Origin: CBDFFW01 sp965246945
Lineage (GTDB): Bacteria > Pseudomonadota > Alphaproteobacteria > UBA11073
Assembly: GCA_965246945.1 (NCBI GenBank)
Contig: CBDFFW010000001.1
Location: 1,364,001-1,428,000 of the forward strand
DNA: 64,000 nt
Direction of reading: 5' to 3'
The notes under the pieces are model-generated. The model saw nothing but the letters and a program-made list of their open reading frames with translations, did no database searches and was not told the origin of the DNA. The position numbers and the translations under genes are program-made. Positions within the stretch are counted from its first letter, which is position 1, and each line of letters opens with the position of its first letter. This document shows, piece after piece, positions 26,405-35,347 of the stretch.

Positions 26405-26690
26405 TATGAATTCCTTTTTGAATGTTTTGGATTTTTATCTGACGCAGGCGCTGCTGCTGCCGTTCCAGCGCCAGCGCGGCGATGGTTTTTTGCGCCCGCG
26501 CTTGTGTGGTTTTTAGCCGGGCTTGCATCGTGATATTTTCCTGCTGAAGTTGCTGCAAATCGGTGTGCAGATTGTGATTTTCCTGCCGCACATGGCCCAG
26601 CCACAGCAAGGTAATGATGATTGCCAAGCTAGCAAAACCATAAACACCGCACCGCCAATATTTAAGCAGCAACGGGATTATTGTGATCAT
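26313..26690 (-). CDS. Rz-like inner-membrane spanin
   Basis: A 125-residue protein with one N-terminal membrane segment (about residues 18-33, VYGFASLAIIITLLWLG) and a long periplasmic coiled coil (HTDLQQLQQENITMQARLK, then AALALERQQQRL), which is the Rz i-spanin architecture. Its 3' part overlaps the Rz1-like gene by 92 bp in another frame, and its start overlaps the holin-like gene by 29 bp. The three genes therefore form one compact minus-strand cassette. The endolysin that normally accompanies these genes is not visible here. Confidence 0.65.
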   Translation of the reverse strand: MITIIPLLLKYWRCGVYGFASLAIIITLLWLGHVRQENHNLHTDLQQLQQENITMQARLKTTQARAQKTIAALALERQQQRLRQIKIQNIQKGIHNAAPNDDGPVAPVLRSVLEQLRQPEPYNID

Positions 26691-26898
26691 TGGGATACTT
26701 TCTGGTTAGCCATAAACTGGCGGTGTGATTACCGGTGACAACTGCGCCGTAGGCCAGCAACAATTCCCAGCTCAGTTCTGTTTGTTTTAAAAACACAATG
26801 GTCATGGTGAGATAACCAATATTCAGCCAGAGTTTAGAAGTGGAAAACACACCCGCTTTGCCATCGCAAAATAGCGTTTTGAATATGATAGAAAGCAT
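26662..26898 (-). CDS. Holin-like small membrane protein
   Basis: A 78-residue protein with two hydrophobic segments (about residues 22-36 and 43-58), a short polar loop, and a charged C-terminal tail (RKYPNDHNN). The ATG is preceded by AAGGA at good spacing. Its position directly upstream of an Rz/Rz1 pair fits a holin or antiholin that permeabilises the inner membrane. Small two-helix membrane proteins are diverse, so the assignment depends on context. Confidence 0.55.
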   Translation of the reverse strand: MLSIIFKTLFCDGKAGVFSTSKLWLNIGYLTMTIVFLKQTELSWELLLAYGAVVTGNHTASLWLTRKYPNDHNNPVAA

Positions 26899-27106
26899 TA
26901 ATTGTCCTTGGAATTTAGAGACCGCCGTATTAAGCGATTAAACAGGCACAAACAGCCAGATGATTTTCATAACAAAAAAAAGACAATTTGTCAATATTTT
27001 CCTAAATATAATCGTTTTAAATAATGTCATCTTTCCCCTTTGGTAGTTTTATGGTATATTATCAGTGGATTAGAAATCCGGCTATTAGCCTAGAACGGGG
27101 CGCAGA
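26899..27106. other. Divergent intergenic region between holin-like and coiled-coil genes
   Basis: 208 bp, AT-rich, between divergent genes. It contains GACAATTTGTC near 26985-26995 (a short imperfect palindrome) and TATA-rich stretches that could be -10 elements for either side, but no pair of promoter boxes is clear. Confidence 0.4.
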
Positions 27107-27958
27107 ATGATAAATGGAACCGGCTCATCGAGTAATGCGGCATTAGCAGCCGTGAAATCTGTTGTTGAAAATACAGCAACTATACAAAAACCTAAAAAAA
27201 CCAATGTGTTATTTGATCTGGTGTATCAGGATGATCCCGATAAAGCCAAAGCATTATTGGCCCAAAAAGCGGAGGCCAAACGCATTTCGGCTACTTTGGA
27301 GGCCTCCAAAACCGATGTGAAGGCCCAGCGCAAGGAAGCTGCCCGGCAGCAGATTGAGCAGATTAAGGCTAAGTTGCAAAGCCTGCGACTGCTATCCAGC
27401 AACGATCCCAAAGCGATGGCGCGTGAGGCAGCGCAGTTAGCCCGCGAATTAGCCGCGGCGGTAAAAGATTATGCCGCCGCCGCAGGCAGCGCCGGCGGTA
27501 GTATTGCCGCCACGCCAGTAGCAACTCCATCGGCGGATAAGGCAAAAGTTGAGCCGCCTGCCGATACACAAGCAAACACCGGTATCCCAAAATCAGAAGA
27601 TTCAAATGCGGCGGCAGAAAAACCAGAAGTGCCAACGGATTTAGAAAAACTGGCCACCGAAATCGATCAACCAATTAAACAAACTACCCAGCAAGTGGCT
27701 GAGCAATATCGCCGGCAAGCCAATGAAAAATCCGATGACAAAGAACTAACCAACAAAGTTCACAATTTGAAAAATCAGATCAAAGAGTTATTGCAGCAGG
27801 CTAAAGCAAAATTGCAGCAGGAGAAAAATTCTAGCTTTGATGGCCAGATCAAACATGCCGAAAATGATTTACATGGGATCGATAATACCCTGAACGATAT
27901 CAAAAATACAGGCGATACAAGCGCCTCGCCTACCGCGCTGGTCAGCGTTGTGGTTTAA
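27107..27958 (+). CDS. Coiled-coil, low-complexity protein of unknown function (283 aa)
   Basis: Not recognised. The composition is Ala/Lys/Gln-rich. A helical N-terminal half (DDPDKAKALLAQKAEAKRI and AREAAQLARELAAAVKDY) is followed by a flexible Pro/Ala/Glu-rich linker (about residues 140-185) and a C-terminal coiled coil (VHNLKNQIKELLQQAKAK). No signal peptide, membrane segment or cysteine is visible. It diverges from the lysis cassette and its stop overlaps the convergent argB stop by four bases. Role unknown; a structural or adaptor function is only a guess. Confidence 0.6.
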   Translation: MINGTGSSSNAALAAVKSVVENTATIQKPKKTNVLFDLVYQDDPDKAKALLAQKAEAKRISATLEASKTDVKAQRKEAARQQIEQIKAKLQSLRLLSSNDPKAMAREAAQLARELAAAVKDYAAAAGSAGGSIAATPVATPSADKAKVEPPADTQANTGIPKSEDSNAAAEKPEVPTDLEKLATEIDQPIKQTTQQVAEQYRRQANEKSDDKELTNKVHNLKNQIKELLQQAKAKLQQEKNSSFDGQIKHAENDLHGIDNTLNDIKNTGDTSASPTALVSVVV

Positions 27959-28836
27959 GGGGTAATTAAAGTCCCTGCCCCGCCTTCAGTTAAGATTTCC
28001 AACAGCAAGGCATGGGGCACGCGGCCATCTAGAATCACGGCACCTTTGACACCCGCAGCAATGGCATCGATACAGGTTTGCACTTTGGGAATCATCCCGC
28101 CCGCGATGGTGCCATCGGCCATTAAGGCATGCACCTGCGCGATTGTGAGTTCTGATAACAACTCGCCCTGCTTGTTCAGCACGCCAGGCACATTGGTTAG
28201 CAGCAATAACCGTTCGGCTTCCAAAGCACCGGCGACTGCGCCGGCGACGGTATCGGCATTAATATTATAAGTTTCACTGCGGGCCCCTGCCCCCAATGGC
28301 GCGATTACCGGCACCAAATCTTCAATCAATAATTTTTCAATGAGTTCGACATTGATTTTGGTTGGCTGGCCAACGAAACCGTAATCCACTTGCTCGCCAG
28401 ATTTACTGGTTTGGATGGGCATGCGCTGCGCGGCAATTAGGTAGCCATCTTTGCCCGATAGACCAATGGCATTAGCCCCCGCCTGCTGCAACCAGCCGAC
28501 AATCTCTCTATTAATCTGACCGGCGAGCACCATTTCGATAATGTTAATCGCTTCGGCATTGGTAACGCGCAGCCCATCGACAAAGTGCGATTGGATTTGC
28601 AGCCGCGCGAGCATTTGATCAATCTGCGGGCCGCCGCCATGTACGACAACTGGATGCATACCGACCTGCGCCATCAGCGCAATATCCTTGGCAAAAGCGT
28701 GGTTGCCGCCGCCGGCATCAATCGCATTGCCGCCAAACTTCACCACAATGCGTGCATTCCGATAGCGCTGCAAATACGGCAGCGCTTCCGACAAAGCCCG
28801 CGCGGTAATGGCTTGGGGATTAAGTTCGGGTGACAT
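27955..28836 (-). CDS. argB: Acetylglutamate kinase
   Basis: Phosphorylates N-acetyl-L-glutamate, the second step of arginine biosynthesis, in the cytosol. The 293 residues include the phosphate-binding KFGGNAID (near residue 33), the VHGGGPQI motif (near 65), and the C-terminal catalytic-Lys region IPKVQTCIDAI with GVKGAVILDGR. It lies downstream of engB on the same strand, an engB-argB order seen in many alphaproteobacteria; yidC, often the third member, is 9 kb away here. Confidence 0.97.
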   Translation of the reverse strand: MSPELNPQAITARALSEALPYLQRYRNARIVVKFGGNAIDAGGGNHAFAKDIALMAQVGMHPVVVHGGGPQIDQMLARLQIQSHFVDGLRVTNAEAINIIEMVLAGQINREIVGWLQQAGANAIGLSGKDGYLIAAQRMPIQTSKSGEQVDYGFVGQPTKINVELIEKLLIEDLVPVIAPLGAGARSETYNINADTVAGAVAGALEAERLLLLTNVPGVLNKQGELLSELTIAQVHALMADGTIAGGMIPKVQTCIDAIAAGVKGAVILDGRVPHALLLEILTEGGAGTLITP

Positions 28837-28903
28837 TATGGATGCGTTTTACGCGATTAACAGCGTGAATTAAAGTTTTCTCTCCGGCTATCATTTAAAG
28901 CGT

Positions 28904-29491
28904 TTAGCTGGTTGCTAAGATTAATGCGCGAAGATGGTCAATTCCATCGCCTTTTTCGCTGCTGGTGGTTAGCACTTCGGGATAGGCGGCTGGGTGTTTT
29001 TTAACAGCAGCAGTGGTTTCTGCTACCAATTTAATTAAAGCATCGGGTTTAATTTTATCGGTTTTGGTGAGCACGATTTGGTAGCTCACTGCCGCTTTAT
29101 CCAATTCCTTTAACCATTCAGTATCGACCGCTTTAATACCATGGCGGCTATCGATCAGTGCATAGATGCGGCGCAATTGGGTGCGGCCCAACAAGTAGTC
29201 ACGCAGCAACATCTGCCAATTGCGCACCAGTTCCTTGGGTGCCTCAGCATAGCCATAGCCAGGCATATCGACCCAATACATACGGTCGCCCAAATTAAAA
29301 AAGTTTAGTTGCTGGGTGCGGCCAGGCGTATTGGAAACACGGGCAATTTCACTACCTGCCAAGGCATTAATTAAACTGGATTTACCTACATTCGACCGGC
29401 CCGCAAAAGCGATTTCCGGCCACGGTGTATTGGGCAACTGATCCAGATGCGCCACGCCAAGTTTAAACACAGGAGGTGAAAAATTAGCCAT
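28904..29491 (-). CDS. engB: Ribosome-biogenesis GTPase EngB/YihA
   Basis: Essential small GTPase for large-subunit assembly and cell division. The 195 residues show the P-loop GRSNVGKSS (near 32-40), the G3 DMPGYGYA, and G4 LTKTDK. The start codon region overlaps the stop of the BamB-like gene by one base, so the two are translationally linked, with argB following 67 bp downstream. Confidence 0.97.
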   Translation of the reverse strand: MANFSPPVFKLGVAHLDQLPNTPWPEIAFAGRSNVGKSSLINALAGSEIARVSNTPGRTQQLNFFNLGDRMYWVDMPGYGYAEAPKELVRNWQMLLRDYLLGRTQLRRIYALIDSRHGIKAVDTEWLKELDKAAVSYQIVLTKTDKIKPDALIKLVAETTAAVKKHPAAYPEVLTTSSEKGDGIDHLRALILATS

Positions 29492-30798
29492 TAGCGTAGT
29501 GCCATTAGATCGCCATTGCTAAGCAGAATAAGCAAGGTTTGCTTGGCGATAATGGGCGGCAAAGCCGGTATGCTTGGCAATTTTGCTTTTGATAATTGCT
29601 GGCCGGTTTTTGCGTCGAAGGTCACCAGTTCTTCCTGGTTATTTACTAACCATAAGCGGTTATTGGCGAGCACTGGCCCTTGCCAGCGGATAGCGGTGTC
29701 CACATCATCTTTCACATGGTTGGGCAATGCGGTTTGCCATTTGATTTGGCCGGTTTTGCGGGAGGCGGCGAATAATTGGCCATCCGTGCTAACGGCAAAG
29801 AACCAATCACCGGCCAGCCATGGTGTGCTGTTGAGCGCCACGGGAATTTGCCATAGGGGATCGCCAAGCCGGCGGGCATAGGCTGTGGTTTGACCGGCCA
29901 GCGTGCTAGCAATTACGACATCGCGGTCTGCCACGGGTGCGGCCAATGTATCGGCGATTACTTCGGCTTGTGCCTGCACCGCTTGGGCCGGTTTTAAATT
30001 ATCCTGCCAGGCGACCAAACCATTTTCTGGTTGAATGCTGACAATATCGCCGGCGGGATATTGCACAATCACCCCGCTATTATCGGCTAAAGCGCTCGGG
30101 CTAAGAGCGAGCTGGGTGGTTTCCACATCGCCGTTGTGTTGCCATAACATATGGCCATCACTTTTGGCCAAGGCGCGGGTTTGTTGGTCGCGGGTAATAA
30201 CCACTACGTAATCATCGTAAATCGTTGGCGCGGTGCGCGCCGGTGCCGATAGTGCGGTCCGCCACTGCAATTTGCCGATTTTGGCATCAAGCGCCACTAA
30301 TTCTGGCATGCCGGTAGCAATATACAAGGTGTCCTGCTGCACCGCCAAACCGCCACTTAACCCTGCATAATTACGCGCACTTTTTGGCCACATTTTTAAG
30401 CGCCACAGCTCAGCCCCATTGGCCAGTTTACGGGCTGTGACTAAACCTTCACTGGCAAGTGTATAAACGATACCATCGGCGACAACAGGTTCAGCGGTTA
30501 ACAGATGCCGCCGGTCTGAACCGCTGCCAATGCTTTTTTGCCAAACGGGGCGCGGTTTGGCAGCCAAAGCTAAATGATCAGCGGGTGCTACCATCTGCGG
30601 CCAGTCCGCATTGTTAGTTATACTTGGTAAAGTGATAGTGGTTTTTGTCAGGGCTGCATCCGGTGTTAATACGGCATCAGCACTGTGTAGCGCAGTGCGC
30701 TCGCCCGTTAATTTTACTTTGTCCTTATCCCCTGCGCAGGCAGACAAGCCAAGCACCGTAATAAAGGCAAAAGCTAAAACAAATTTCTGCAATGGCAT
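29491..30798 (-). CDS. bamB: BamB-like PQQ-repeat lipoprotein
   Basis: Outer-membrane lipoprotein with a beta-propeller, likely part of the BAM complex that inserts outer-membrane proteins. The signal peptide ends in lipobox LSAC (about residues 18-21). The remaining ~410 residues contain repeated PQQ-type blades (GLVTARKLANGAELWRLK, ALDAKIGKLQWRTAL, AASRKTGQIKWQTAL, TFDAKTGQQL). Length of 435 is slightly above E. coli BamB (392). The neighbour engB resembles the der neighbour found in other alphaproteobacteria; the assignment is by architecture. Confidence 0.82.
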   Translation of the reverse strand: MPLQKFVLAFAFITVLGLSACAGDKDKVKLTGERTALHSADAVLTPDAALTKTTITLPSITNNADWPQMVAPADHLALAAKPRPVWQKSIGSGSDRRHLLTAEPVVADGIVYTLASEGLVTARKLANGAELWRLKMWPKSARNYAGLSGGLAVQQDTLYIATGMPELVALDAKIGKLQWRTALSAPARTAPTIYDDYVVVITRDQQTRALAKSDGHMLWQHNGDVETTQLALSPSALADNSGVIVQYPAGDIVSIQPENGLVAWQDNLKPAQAVQAQAEVIADTLAAPVADRDVVIASTLAGQTTAYARRLGDPLWQIPVALNSTPWLAGDWFFAVSTDGQLFAASRKTGQIKWQTALPNHVKDDVDTAIRWQGPVLANNRLWLVNNQEELVTFDAKTGQQLSKAKLPSIPALPPIIAKQTLLILLSNGDLMALR

Positions 30799-30838
30799 GA
30801 ACCGGATCTTAAGCCGCGGAAACGCAACTGCCTAGCAA

Positions 30839-31726
30839 TTATGCAGCAACACGCAAACGCCAAACCGCGGCGCCCACATCATCCCGCGTTTTATAACGTG
30901 GCACAGCCATACAATCGTGATCGGCTTGTTCAATCGCGCGCAGCTTTTGCACCAGATTCAACATTTCCCCTTTGAGCAAACGGCGACATAACGTGTGCGC
31001 ATCCATGACTTCAAACGTATCGACAAACCGAAACAAGCCATCGGTTGATAAAATTAAATGGCCGCTGCCTTCCACCACCAATGTTTGCTGCGGAAACTCG
31101 GCCACCGCATTGGGGTCCAGGCTTAAAATCCAATAACCATCTGGTCCGTTATTCATGGTCGCCCGACCTTGCCGCATATAGGGCATCATTTGCGCCCTAA
31201 AATCAGCCAGGGATAATTCATGGCGCTTTTGATACATGGCTTTGGCCGCTGGCGTATCATGATCCACCGCACGGTCCTGATCAAAGGCTAACGGCATAAA
31301 TGTGCCATCATCCCCCACCCAATAACCACGGCAATCGCCGGTGCTGGCTACCGATAATTGCCAACCGGTTTCTAGCGGTTCAGCCCGCACCCACACGCCC
31401 GATGCCGATGGTAACGCATAGCGCGGCAATTCGCGGTAACCGGTGCGTTGCGCCCACATGGCAATGATATCTTGGATACCATCGGTCAGCATGGTGCCCC
31501 AATCTATGGAAGCCAATGCATTATGCGATAAAAAACGCTGCCACCAGGCCACATACCAGGCCGCATCGCTTAAGGCATTTTGGATATATTGTTGTTCGCC
31601 TAGACCAGTGGCACCGTCTAAGACCCACATCACGGCCCTTTGGTCATTGGCCTGCCAGCCAAACGCGTCCTCATTCACCGCGCCATCCCCTGGCGTTAAG
31701 ATTGCATCCCGCAAATCAATTAGCAT
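30839..31726 (-). CDS. PP2C-family serine/threonine phosphatase-like protein
   Basis: Metal-dependent PPM-type phosphatase fold (295 residues). Acidic metal-binding motifs are visible in order: NEDAFGW (near residue 19), LDGATGLG (near 37), TGDCRGYW (near 135), LSTDGLFRFVD (near 227), and RDDVGAAVW at the C-terminus. No membrane segment or partner kinase is nearby. It lies between the BamB-like gene and rsmB on the same strand. Substrate unknown. Confidence 0.82.
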   Translation of the reverse strand: MLIDLRDAILTPGDGAVNEDAFGWQANDQRAVMWVLDGATGLGEQQYIQNALSDAAWYVAWWQRFLSHNALASIDWGTMLTDGIQDIIAMWAQRTGYRELPRYALPSASGVWVRAEPLETGWQLSVASTGDCRGYWVGDDGTFMPLAFDQDRAVDHDTPAAKAMYQKRHELSLADFRAQMMPYMRQGRATMNNGPDGYWILSLDPNAVAEFPQQTLVVEGSGHLILSTDGLFRFVDTFEVMDAHTLCRRLLKGEMLNLVQKLRAIEQADHDCMAVPRYKTRDDVGAAVWRLRVAA

Positions 31727-31774
31727 GCAGCATTATAAACTCAAATTTTGACAATGTCATTGCGGGAAAATGAA

Positions 31775-33097
31775 TTATTCACGCACCATTATGGCCGCGA
31801 AGAAGCCGTCAGTCTGATGCTGCGCAGGTGACATGGCCAGATAATCTGTGTTGCCAACCGGCGCAGCAGCACTCAAATCCGGATTATCCGTTTGTAATGC
31901 CTGCCAGATCTCAACCATTGGCAGTAATTTAAACTGCGGGTGGTCGGCTAAAAAGTTTTGCACCTGAATTTGGTTCTCGATTTGCAACAATGAACAAGTC
32001 GCATAAATCAAGCGGCCGCCAAGTTTAACCAATCGCGCGGCGCTACGTAAAATAGTGGCCTGTTCGATTAATAATTGCTCAATGCCAGGGCCCAATTGTT
32101 GCCAGCGGGCATCGGGATTGCGCCGCCACACGCCCGTGCCGCTGCACGGTGCATCGACCAAGACACGGTCGAATAACCCCACATTGCGCTTCACCCATTT
32201 ATCATTGGCGGAAGTGAGTGGCCGTGTGGTGATGTTCCCTGCCCCTGCCCGTTTGAAACGCTCTTGGGCGCGTATCAAGCGTTTTTCCAGCACATCGCTG
32301 GCCACCAAGCGGCCTTTGTTTTGCATGGTTGCTGCCAGTGCCAAGGTTTTACCGCCCGCCCCTGCGCAAAAATCCATCACCTGCATACCTGGTTGCGCAT
32401 CACACAGTAAGCCAATAAGTTGCGAACCCTCATCTTGAATTTCCATCATACCGTTTTGGAATTCTGAACTGGCCTGCACTGCGGGCCGCCCTTGCATACG
32501 AATACCCCAGGGCGAATAAGTAGTGGCTTCCGCACGCATGCCCATGCCTTGTAATTGGCCCAGCAATTTTGCGCGGTTGGATTTTAAAGTATTTACCCGC
32601 AAATCAAGCGGCGCGTAATGGCACAAAGCTTCTAGCTCGGTCCATAGCTGTTTGCCGAGGCTTACTTCAAAATACGGCAACCAATTCGGCGGGCATTCAT
32701 ATTTCACCGCGGGCGGCATATCGGGTGCAATTAATTCTTTGCTCTGCAAATTATTCAGCCAGCCATATTCATTACGGGTAAGTATTTCTGGTGCGTAACG
32801 TTCGCCCGTAAAATGGCTTTCAATTTTTTTAGCGGTCCACGCTTCGGCTAAAAGCAAATCGACAAGTAATAAGTTGCGCCCATCCGTTTCGGCAGAAAAC
32901 CGTTCAAGCCACCACAGTAATTTTTCGCGGTGCCGCAACACGCGGTAAGTGGTTTGCGCAATGATATTGCGGTCTTTGCTGCCAATAAAACGGCGGTTGC
33001 GAAAATAGGCGCTGATGATGGTATCGGCCGGGCGCGCTTCGGCGAAAATCTGTTCCAGCTGCTCGATGGTTGCTTGTAATTGGGCCGCCGGGGTCAT
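31775..33097 (-). CDS. rsmB: 16S rRNA m5C967 methyltransferase RsmB-like
   Basis: SAM-dependent RNA cytosine-5 methyltransferase of the RsmB/NOP family (440 residues). The N-terminal NusB-like region precedes the SAM-binding motif DFCAGAGGKTLALAA (near residue 243), motif IV with the proline-cysteine DAPCSGTGVWRRNP, and the catalytic TCS motif YATCSLLQIENQ. The order and both cysteines are intact. 18 bp separate it from fcl upstream on the same strand. Confidence 0.9.
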   Translation of the reverse strand: MTPAAQLQATIEQLEQIFAEARPADTIISAYFRNRRFIGSKDRNIIAQTTYRVLRHREKLLWWLERFSAETDGRNLLLVDLLLAEAWTAKKIESHFTGERYAPEILTRNEYGWLNNLQSKELIAPDMPPAVKYECPPNWLPYFEVSLGKQLWTELEALCHYAPLDLRVNTLKSNRAKLLGQLQGMGMRAEATTYSPWGIRMQGRPAVQASSEFQNGMMEIQDEGSQLIGLLCDAQPGMQVMDFCAGAGGKTLALAATMQNKGRLVASDVLEKRLIRAQERFKRAGAGNITTRPLTSANDKWVKRNVGLFDRVLVDAPCSGTGVWRRNPDARWQQLGPGIEQLLIEQATILRSAARLVKLGGRLIYATCSLLQIENQIQVQNFLADHPQFKLLPMVEIWQALQTDNPDLSAAAPVGNTDYLAMSPAQHQTDGFFAAIMVRE

Positions 33098-33115
33098 GCC
33101 CCACTCTACGCAGCT

Positions 33116-34060
33116 TTAAGCGGCGGCGGCAATTTCTTGCTGCGTATACCAATCGTAAAATGCGGCAAAACCAGTTTTAAAGGTATAATGCGGCTGCCAG
33201 CCCATGGCGCGAATAACGCTATTATCCATCAGCTTTTTCGGTGTGCCATCGGGCTTACTGGTATCTTGTATGAATTCACCGAGATAGCCGGTAATCTCGC
33301 CAATCAATTCGGCGAGATTACGAATACTGATATCATCGCCATAACCAATATTCAGCGGCGCGGTATCACTGTAATTTTGCAGCGCGAAAATCACACCATC
33401 GGCCAAATCATCGACATGTAAAAATTCGCGGCGCGGCGTGCCGGTGCCCCATAACACGACTTGCGGTGCATTGGCTTGCTTGGCTTCATGAATGCGGCGC
33501 AGTAAGGCAGCAGCCACATGGCTGGTTTGCAAATCAAAATTATCACCTGGGCCGTATAAATTGCATGGCATCACACTAATAAAATCCGCACCATATTGCT
33601 GGCGGTAGGCCTGACATAGTTTAAGGCCGGCAATTTTAGCCAGCGCATACCATTCATTCGTCGGCTCAAGCGGGCTGGTTAACAATGCTTCAGGTGCGAT
33701 CGGTTGCGGCGCGTGTTTGGGGTAAATACAGCTTGAGCCCAAAAACACAAATTTCTGCACGCTGACGGCATGCGCGGCGCTAATCACATTGGTGGCGCTT
33801 AATAAATTATCTTCCAGAAAATCGACCGGATAGGTGGCATTGGCTAAAATTCCGCCCACTTTGGCGGCGGCATGCAAAACAATATCGGGTTTTTGCTGTT
33901 TGGCAAAAGCTTGTACCGTGTGGCTATCCCGTAAATCACATTGCTGCCGCGTGGCGGTGATGATAGTACAATTTTCTTGCACCAAGCGGCGGCACAAGGC
34001 GCTGCCCACCATGCCCTGGTGGCCGGTGACCCAAATGCGTTTATTGACAAGTTCCAGCAT
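33116..34060 (-). CDS. fcl: GDP-L-fucose synthase
   Basis: Short-chain epimerase/reductase that converts GDP-4-keto-6-deoxymannose to GDP-L-fucose for surface polysaccharide. Motifs include the NADP-binding GHQGMVGSA, LGSSCIYPK, and the catalytic Y-x3-K in YALAKIAGLK. An alternative ATG at 34075 overlaps the end of gmd; ATG 34060 begins the usual N-terminus (MLELVNKRIWVTGHQG). Forms an operon with gmd, whose stop is 4 bp upstream of 34060. Length is normal (about 315). Confidence 0.95.
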   Translation of the reverse strand: MLELVNKRIWVTGHQGMVGSALCRRLVQENCTIITATRQQCDLRDSHTVQAFAKQQKPDIVLHAAAKVGGILANATYPVDFLEDNLLSATNVISAAHAVSVQKFVFLGSSCIYPKHAPQPIAPEALLTSPLEPTNEWYALAKIAGLKLCQAYRQQYGADFISVMPCNLYGPGDNFDLQTSHVAAALLRRIHEAKQANAPQVVLWGTGTPRREFLHVDDLADGVIFALQNYSDTAPLNIGYGDDISIRNLAELIGEITGYLGEFIQDTSKPDGTPKKLMDNSVIRAMGWQPHYTFKTGFAAFYDWYTQQEIAAAA

Positions 34061-34064
34061 GATT

Positions 34065-35192
34065 TTAAGCGGCATCCGCTTCGGCGATTTTTTCCAACCA
34101 GGCCATTTCGCTATCGGCGGGTTTACCTTCGGTAAAATGCTGGCGGCGGTTGACGGTGTTTAAATCGAAAGCGACCATTTCTTCGACCAGCGCTTCGAAA
34201 TTTACTTTCGGTTCCCAGCCCATTTTGGCTTTGGCTTTGCTGGCATCGCCAATCAGGGATTCAACTTCGGCGGGGCGGAAATAATGCGGATCGATTTTAA
34301 CCAGTAACTGGCCGGTTTTGGCATCTAAGCCTACTTCATCGATCCCGCTGCCCTGCCATTTCACTTGGCGATTGACGCAAGCAAAGGCTTTTTCCACGAA
34401 TTGGCGCACGCTGTATTGTTTGCCGGTGGCGATGACAAAATCTTCCGGCTGATCTTGCTGCAACATAAGCCACATGGCTTCGACATAATCGCGCGCATGG
34501 CCCCAATCGCGCAAAGCATCTAAATTACCTAAATATAAAGTATCAGTAATCCCGTGATGGATTTCCGCCACCGCGCGGGTAATTTTATGGGTCACAAACG
34601 TATCGCCGCGCAATGGGCTTTCATGGTTAAACAAAATGCCGTTGCAAGCATACATGCTATAAGCTTCGCGGTAATTCACCGTAATCCAATAGGCATATAA
34701 TTTGGCCACGCCGTAAGGGCTGCGCGGATAAAATGGTGTGGTTTCGCGTTGCGGCGTTTCTTGCACCAAACCATAAAGTTCGGATGTCGAGGCCTGATAA
34801 AATCGCACCGATTTATTCATACCCAGCAAGCGGATTGCTTCCAAAATCCGCAACGTGCCAATGCCATCGGCATTGGCGGTGTATTCCGGCGTTTCGAATG
34901 AGACTTGCACATGCGATTGCGCAGCCAAGTTATAAATTTCATCGGGCTGAATTTCTTGGATCAGCCGGATTAAATTGGTGCTGTCGGTCATATCGCCGTA
35001 ATGCATGAAAAAGTTACGGCCAGTGGCATGCGGTTCTTGGTAAATTTCATCTACGCGCCAGCTGTTGAAAGACGAAGCACGGCGCTTAATGCCATGCACA
35101 ATATAGCCTTTATTCAACAATAGCCGCGCTAAATAAGCCCCATCTTGCCCGGTAATTCCGGTAATCAGCGCCACTTTGGATTTTATCATCAT
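34065..35192 (-). CDS. gmd: GDP-mannose 4,6-dehydratase
   Basis: First step from GDP-mannose toward GDP-fucose. The 375-residue protein shows the NADP-binding GITGQDGAYLARLL, substrate contacts in HGIKRRASSFN, the active-site STSELYG, and Y-x3-K in YGVAKLYAYW. Located directly upstream of fcl on the same strand, so the two supply GDP-fucose together. No glycosyltransferase is nearby. Confidence 0.97.
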   Translation of the reverse strand: MMIKSKVALITGITGQDGAYLARLLLNKGYIVHGIKRRASSFNSWRVDEIYQEPHATGRNFFMHYGDMTDSTNLIRLIQEIQPDEIYNLAAQSHVQVSFETPEYTANADGIGTLRILEAIRLLGMNKSVRFYQASTSELYGLVQETPQRETTPFYPRSPYGVAKLYAYWITVNYREAYSMYACNGILFNHESPLRGDTFVTHKITRAVAEIHHGITDTLYLGNLDALRDWGHARDYVEAMWLMLQQDQPEDFVIATGKQYSVRQFVEKAFACVNRQVKWQGSGIDEVGLDAKTGQLLVKIDPHYFRPAEVESLIGDASKAKAKMGWEPKVNFEALVEEMVAFDLNTVNRRQHFTEGKPADSEMAWLEKIAEADAA

Positions 35193-35298
35193 GGTTTTTT
35201 AGGATAGAAAGCCGAGGAGATCAAGCAATGAAGCAGCTTTGCTGCGATTCATGGCTATAATTAAGCGCATATATTGTGAATAATGAGGCTAGCACACA

Positions 35299-35331
35299 AA
35301 AAAAGCCGCTCTCGAAGGAGCGGCTTTAGAG
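35299..35331. terminator. Terminator after the Thr-Pro lipoprotein gene
   Basis: AAAGCCGCTC-TCGAA-GGAGCGGCTTT with an A-run on one side. On the minus strand it lies just after the stop codon of the 35348 gene and before gmd, giving a strong bidirectional hairpin. Confidence 0.85.
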
Positions 35332-35347
35332 TTTAAATAACTACGAA

